From Allodiplogaster sudhausi (lineage: Eukaryota; Nematoda; Chromadorea; Rhabditida; Diplogasteridae), in contig CALZFC010000135.1 in the NCBI GenBank assembly GCA_945643635.1, forward strand, positions 226,001 through 290,000: DNA of 64,000 bases. Direction: 5' to 3'. The position numbers and the translations under genes were made by a program. Below are positions 59,746 through 64,000 of the stretch, in pieces. How positions within the stretch are numbered: the stretch's first letter is position 1; each line of letters starts with the position of its first letter. A model generated the notes under the pieces. That model ran no database searches, had not been told where the DNA came from, and saw only the letters and a program-made list of their open reading frames with translations.

Positions 59746-59889
59746 ACTGGTGGGAATCAATCTGTTCCTCATTTTATTCTGCCTTCGGCCGGAGTTATCA
59801 AGGCCGCTCCCCTTCATGACCCACTTGATCCACCGTACTCGACTGAATTCTACTCAGGGTTGGCGACAGCTCTTGCAGAGTTTGGGTGA
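59746..59889 (+). CDS. Probable terminal exon of an unidentified plus-strand gene
   Basis: After the acceptor TTGTTGTTAAGTGCAG, an uninterrupted frame of 47 codons begins TGGNQSVPHFILPSAGVIKA, continues through PLDPPYSTEFYSGLATALAE and ends FG and stop. The composition is protein-like and not repeat-derived, and the alternative frames are quickly closed. I do not recognise the family and cannot identify the preceding exon with confidence. Confidence 0.5.
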   Translation, partial: TGGNQSVPHFILPSAGVIKAAPLHDPLDPPYSTEFYSGLATALAEFG

Positions 59890-60439
59890 ATGAAGAAGGG
59901 AAAAGAGATTGAGGGAAGAAGTAAAGGAGAGAGAGGATAGAGTGGAAGAGAAGAGGGAATCTCACGATATCCATCCCTCCTCTGATCCCTGAACACAGTG
60001 ATCCCCTTGAGTGTCTCTCCAACTCTCCCCATTCCCTTCCTCTACCTCCCTCTCCCTCTTCAAATGAAACGAGGCCTCCAATCTTGCCTCCTTCACAGTT
60101 CCTTTCTCGGTCATGTTAATCATTGCAAGCTTCGTGATGAGCGACAGGGCAATTGCTTCTTTTGTTTCTTCTTCGCCTTCTAATCTCCTTTTGATCTATT
60201 TCTCTTTCTTTCTTTCTTTCTTCTTCTTCTTCTCTCTCCCATAATGTACATAAGTAAATACGCATTTAATTCCTGGCACTCGCGTGTTTATGGTAAAATT
60301 TCAGCTTCTTACATTCACATTGTCTCAAAGACTGTAAAAGAAGTTAATAGCGGCTTAATGAGATTACCACACAAGCAATTTATAGAGGTCAGAAGAATGA
60401 CCATGATAGAATTCGTGATGAAGGAATTCATTACAACAG

Positions 60440-60485
<46 letters not shown>

Positions 60486-60494
60486 GAGAGATTA
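60440..60494. repeat. (GA)n microsatellite
   Basis: A pure GA run with one GATA interruption. Confidence 0.9.
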
Positions 60495-60856
60495 AAGAGT
60501 GATAAAAGAGGGAGAGAGACAAAGGAGACAAAATTAATTGGAGATGTATAAATAGGTATGTACATGCACAGATACATACGCATGGTTTTCTGCGTAGGCC
60601 ATTCGATATTTATCGTTTTCTTTCCCTTTCCTTTTCCTTCTCCATTCCCTCTCTTTTTTCGTTCTGTCCTCGCTTCGCACGAGCCAGTGAGAAAATCACT
60701 TTGCATATCGTCTTGGATTGGGATAACTTGACCTTCTCTCTATCTCCCTGTCTATTCAACCGCTCTCCACTATCTCTTTCTCTGTCTTTTCCTCCATTCT
60801 CTCTCTCGTCCCCTGTTACATGTTCCTCTGTGTATGTTTCTTTTCTCTCCATAACT

Positions 60857-60890
<34 letters not shown>

Positions 60891-60904
60891 TTCTCTCTCT
60901 CCCT

Positions 60905-61130
60905 CGTATGGGTATTCTTGTGATGACAGTCGCATTGACTCCTCGGTTTCCTTCTTGGATTGTCTTCCTTCTCCTAATCCAAGTCGGGTTGGCCCCTTTA
61001 CTCAATCTGGACGTCACTTCCAAAGAGGCTCACACTTCCAATCTGCCTGCTCTCTCATGCGCAACACCTTTCATTTTACTGCTTCTGGCAATTCTTCCGC
61101 TTGCTCCCTCCCCAGCTCTTTTTCTGCTTC
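60905..61130 (+). CDS. Possible exon, Ser-rich, unidentified
   Basis: Between two CT arrays, one plus-strand frame reads SYGYSCDDSRIDSSVSFLDC then LPSPNPSRVGPFTQSGRHFQ and further Ser/Phe-rich sequence. It has no stop and a non-repeat composition. The surrounding CT tracts provide polypyrimidine, but the precise splice sites are unclear. Confidence 0.3.
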
Positions 61131-61389
61131 TCTCTCTGTCTCTCTGTCTCTCTCTTACTCTCTCTCTCTCTCTCTCTCTTTCTTTAGCTCTCTTCCCTCT
61201 CATCTCCTCTCTCTCCCTCATTCGCTTGTTCAACTGCTTCAAATCTCTCCCTCTCTCGCTCTTTTTATTCTGTATATATATTTAAAGCCTTATACGATCT
61301 CTACCAATTCCAACCACAAGATATTTTATTTCTCAGGTTCACACAAAACGCATTTGAGTACTTTCCTCTCATAGTCTGTCTCCTCTTTC

Positions 61390-61623
61390 TCTTTGTATAT
61401 CGCTCTGTCTCTCTCTCGCTCTCTCTCACACTCACCCTTTCTCTATCTTTCTCTCAGTCTAGTTCTTCTGTGCCTTATCACATTCTTACTTCAGTACTCA
61501 CTTCATTTGCTTGGATACGGTAATGAATGGATGCTGTTTCCCGCGAGAACCATTCATATATCTCTTTTTTTCCTTCTCACAATCTCAAATTCAGAACATT
61601 CTTATAGTGGCCTTTAGACCTTC

Positions 61624-61658
<35 letters not shown>

Positions 61659-61990
61659 TGAGAGAGCGGGAGAGAGTTTGAGACAGGGAGCGACGGAGTG
61701 AGAGAGAGAGAATAGGAGATGGAAAGTAGCAGGGATTGCCCAGCCTACTCAATCCCAAAATGCACTCTCTACTCTAGAAGTGCAGGTAAGATAGGTAGGA
61801 AGTGAAGCGAGAATAGAAGTTTTGGAAGGATGGAGATTGGTCAGAGGTATGTGCTGGTTGGCTTAAAAGGGATTGCTGGAGAGGGTAGTTGTCTGGTGTT
61901 CTCAACGTCCGCTCACCTGTGTATAATTTTGTCTGTGGTTGGAAAACAATCAGTGAATTTTACAACCAAAATAAACACATTTTATCAAAG
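61390..61990. other. Repeat-bearing stretch without a recognisable gene
   Basis: It contains CT runs at 61405-61460 and a GA run at 61626-61655. I see nothing codable with confidence. Confidence 0.4.
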
Positions 61991-62099
61991 AGAAAGAGTA
62001 TCATTTTAGAAGTTGTTCCGATTAAGCAACTCGTTCGCCGTGTAGCATTTAGGGTGTAAAAGAGACATTTCGCGCACTGTTGCCCCGCCCCTTCCTAAA

Positions 62100-62216
62100 G
62101 TCTGTTCTCTCTCTCTCTCTCCTTCCCTCTCTCTCGCTGTCTCTCCTTCTCTCTCTCTCTCTCTGTCTCTCTCCTTCTCTCTTTCTTTCGTTTTCTCTCT
62201 TTCTTTCGTTTTCTCT

Positions 62217-62259
<43 letters not shown>

Positions 62260-62262
62260 CAC
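62100..62262. repeat. CT-rich repeat with TTTCTTTCGTTTTCTCTC units
   Basis: CT runs with two adjacent copies of a CTTTCTTTCGTTTTCTCTC unit. Confidence 0.85.
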
Positions 62263-62624
62263 TTATCCCTCTTTCTATATCCTTCCTCATCTTTCTCTTT
62301 CTCTCATTCCTTCCCTAGTCTTCTATCACAGCTCTATCTTTCTATGGAAGCAACCGAAGAGACAGCGTTACTCCGATCTGTATCTTCCGCATGCGTTAAA
62401 CGTCGAATTACTCATTGTTTTGCGAGTGGATGCGCTGTCTTTCATTGTCTTCTACACCTGTTCAACTTTCTCCATTCTGTTTCTCTCTGTCTCTCCTTCT
62501 CTTCCTCCCTTTCCATCTCTCTCTCTTCCTTTCTCTCTTCCTCTCTCTCTCTCTCCCTTCCCTCCTTCACTATCGCTCCTTCTCTATCTACCCATTTGCG
62601 GAAACACGGGAAGGAAAGAATTGG

Positions 62625-62735
62625 AGGAAAGAAAGCAGGAGATGTTGCGTACGCCGCCAGGTAGCCAGCCCACCCTTTCGTCGTTCCGCCCTTTTCGTCC
62701 GACAGAAGACGAGTCAGCAGCCAGCATCTTTCTCT
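62625..62735 (+). CDS. Possible exon, unidentified
   Basis: A plus-strand frame after an acceptor-like GGGAAG reads RKELEERKQEMLRTPPGSQP then TLSSFRPFRPTEDESAAS, before the frame runs into a tandem repeat. A charged helix followed by a Pro/Ser segment is protein-like. I have no family match. Confidence 0.3.
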
Positions 62736-63090
62736 CTCGCCCTCTCTTTCTATCTCGCCCTCTCTTTCGCTCTCGCCCTCTCTTTCTCTCTTGCCCTCTC
62801 TTTCTCTCTCACCCTCTCTTTCTCTCTTGCCCTCTCTTTCTCTCTCACCCTCTCTTTCTCTCTCGCCCTCTCTTTCTCTCTTGCCCTCTCTTTCTCTCTC
62901 GCCCTCTCTTTCTCTCTTGCCCTCTCTTTCTCTCTCACCCTCTCTTTCTCTCTCGCCCTCACTTTCTCTCTTGCCCTCTCTTTCTCTCTCACCCTCTCTT
63001 TCTTTCTTGCCCTCTCTTTCTCTCTCACCCTCTCTTTCTCTCTCGCCCTCTCTTTCGCTCTCGCCCTATCTTTCTCACTCTCTCATTCTC
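62735..63090. repeat. 18-bp CT-rich minisatellite
   Basis: About 18-20 copies of GCCCTCTCTTTCTCTCTT and close variants (GCCC/ACCC, TCTCGC/TCTTGC). Because 18 is a multiple of three, all frames stay open, producing spurious ORFs of over 250 codons. Confidence 0.95.
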
Positions 63091-63457
63091 TCTCTTTTTC
63101 TCACACCCTCTCTTTCCTTCTCACCCTTTCTTTCTTCTTCTTCATTTTCCTATGTATTTACATATTCCTCTCTTGTAATGATCCCTCAGGTTAGAAATAC
63201 TTGTTCACACAAAGCGAATAAAAAGGAATCTTATAGAAGCGCTTTGTAGAAATGCCTCCGTTACAATTTCCTAAAATGAAGAAGGGAAAGGCCAACTCGC
63301 TCCTTACCCGCGGCTGTCTCCGCATTCCCTTCCGGTACGGCAAATGAGCTTAGAATTGGCAGCTTTAAGTCGAAAGTTGACTCCCCAGACCAGTGGATTT
63401 GGCTAGGGTAAAGGCGAGCAGGAGAGTTAGAGTTGAGAGAGAACAAGAAAGAGAGAA

Positions 63458-63505
<48 letters not shown>

Positions 63506-63767
63506 TGAGTGAGGCACCAGATCAAGATAAGGAGTAAGGGTAGGAGTAAGGAGTAACTTATATATCCCGAGATATGTAGATATGTATGTATGCGAAGATA
63601 TGGGAAATGAACCAGTTGGGTTAAAAGGTTTGAGTTGGCATTTGAAAGAGGAATGAAGGAAGAAAAGTGTGAAGCCCCTCTTGATAAGAGATGAGCCTCC
63701 AGCCTATCCTCCTCATTCCAACTCATGCGCCAATTTCCTCTTTCACTCTCATCAAATCTCTCGCGTG

Positions 63768-63799
<32 letters not shown>

Positions 63800-63904
63800 A
63801 TATTTTCCATTCTCTACTCTCTCTCTCTGTCTCTGTCTCTCTCTTTCTTTTCTGTCTCTGCCGCTCTCTACTCTCTCTCTCTATCTTTCTGTCCCTGCCA
63901 CTCT

Positions 63905-64000
63905 CTACTTCATTCCCAAGCCATATCCGAGTAATCCGCACCATCATCACGGCATGCCACTCAAAGCTCCTGGCTGCTCCTCTCGCATCCATGCTTTCCT
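63905..64000 (+). CDS. Possible exon running off the right edge
   Basis: After a CT array, the plus-strand frame reads YFIPKPYPSNPHHHHGMPLK then APGCSSRIHAF up to the window end. The composition is non-repetitive and Pro/His-rich. It is too short to identify. Confidence 0.3.

Noticed and set aside
62415..63194. Open frames of about 250 codons on the plus strand
   Set aside because: The 18-bp CT repeat contains no stops, so every frame stays open. There is no protein feature.
1..64000. Idea that CT tracts always lie on the sense strand of genes
   Set aside because: Counter-examples are clear: GA tracts occur on the sense strand in the coiled-coil gene (2130), BRE1 (14141), TMEM245 (37767) and the BED gene (52100).

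Overview
The window is nuclear DNA of an invertebrate animal. Every gene that can be identified is metazoan: a tau/MAP2-type microtubule-binding protein, an insulin-like prohormone, 4E-T, ZER1, TMEM245, BRE1/RNF20, TRMT44 and ribosomal protein eS1/RPS3A. All are cut by many short GT-AG introns, and the introns and intergenic spaces are packed with CT/GA simple repeats. I cannot assign a phylum. In about ten genes a 3' splice site lies 0-42 nt (usually 0-11 nt) upstream of the start codon. That is the pattern expected in animals with spliced-leader trans-splicing (flatworms, nematodes, rotifers, tunicates, some crustaceans and others).

Layout, left to right. A coiled-coil protein with some MTUS1/2 character (+, 221-4577) converges on TRMT44 (-, 4874-7385). 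TRMT44 sits 145 bp behind a two-RRM protein on the same strand (-, 7531-8391). A 394-bp divergent spacer then leads to BRE1 (+, 8786-14537), whose last codons have been amplified into a 25-bp tandem repeat. A multi-thioredoxin-fold, PDI-like gene lies on the minus strand (about 15455-19420). A compact insulin-like peptide gene follows (+, 21183-21557), then RPS3A (-, 21673-23129) and 4E-T (+, 23557-27297). The tau/MAP gene (-, 28752-31173) has a C-terminus and downstream region formed by a 65-bp minisatellite. TMEM245 (+, 33934-37992) and ZER1 (+, 40860-45090) come next, separated and followed by repeat-rich spacers. A Tc1/mariner-type MITE (50642-51071) sits just upstream of a BED zinc-finger gene (+, 51191-55042), whose finger is split by a 1.3-kb GA minisatellite intron. 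The last 9 kb is CT-rich with scattered exon-like plus-strand segments that I cannot join into a named gene.

Most genes here are unrelated housekeeping functions: histone H2B ubiquitination, tRNA methylation, translation and its repression, N-degron recognition, ER thiol-fold chaperoning, membrane transport and microtubule binding. The items most worth following are the insulin-like gene with almost no C-peptide, the trans-splicing signature, and the two independent cases where a protein's last codons are part of a tandem repeat running into the 3' UTR.
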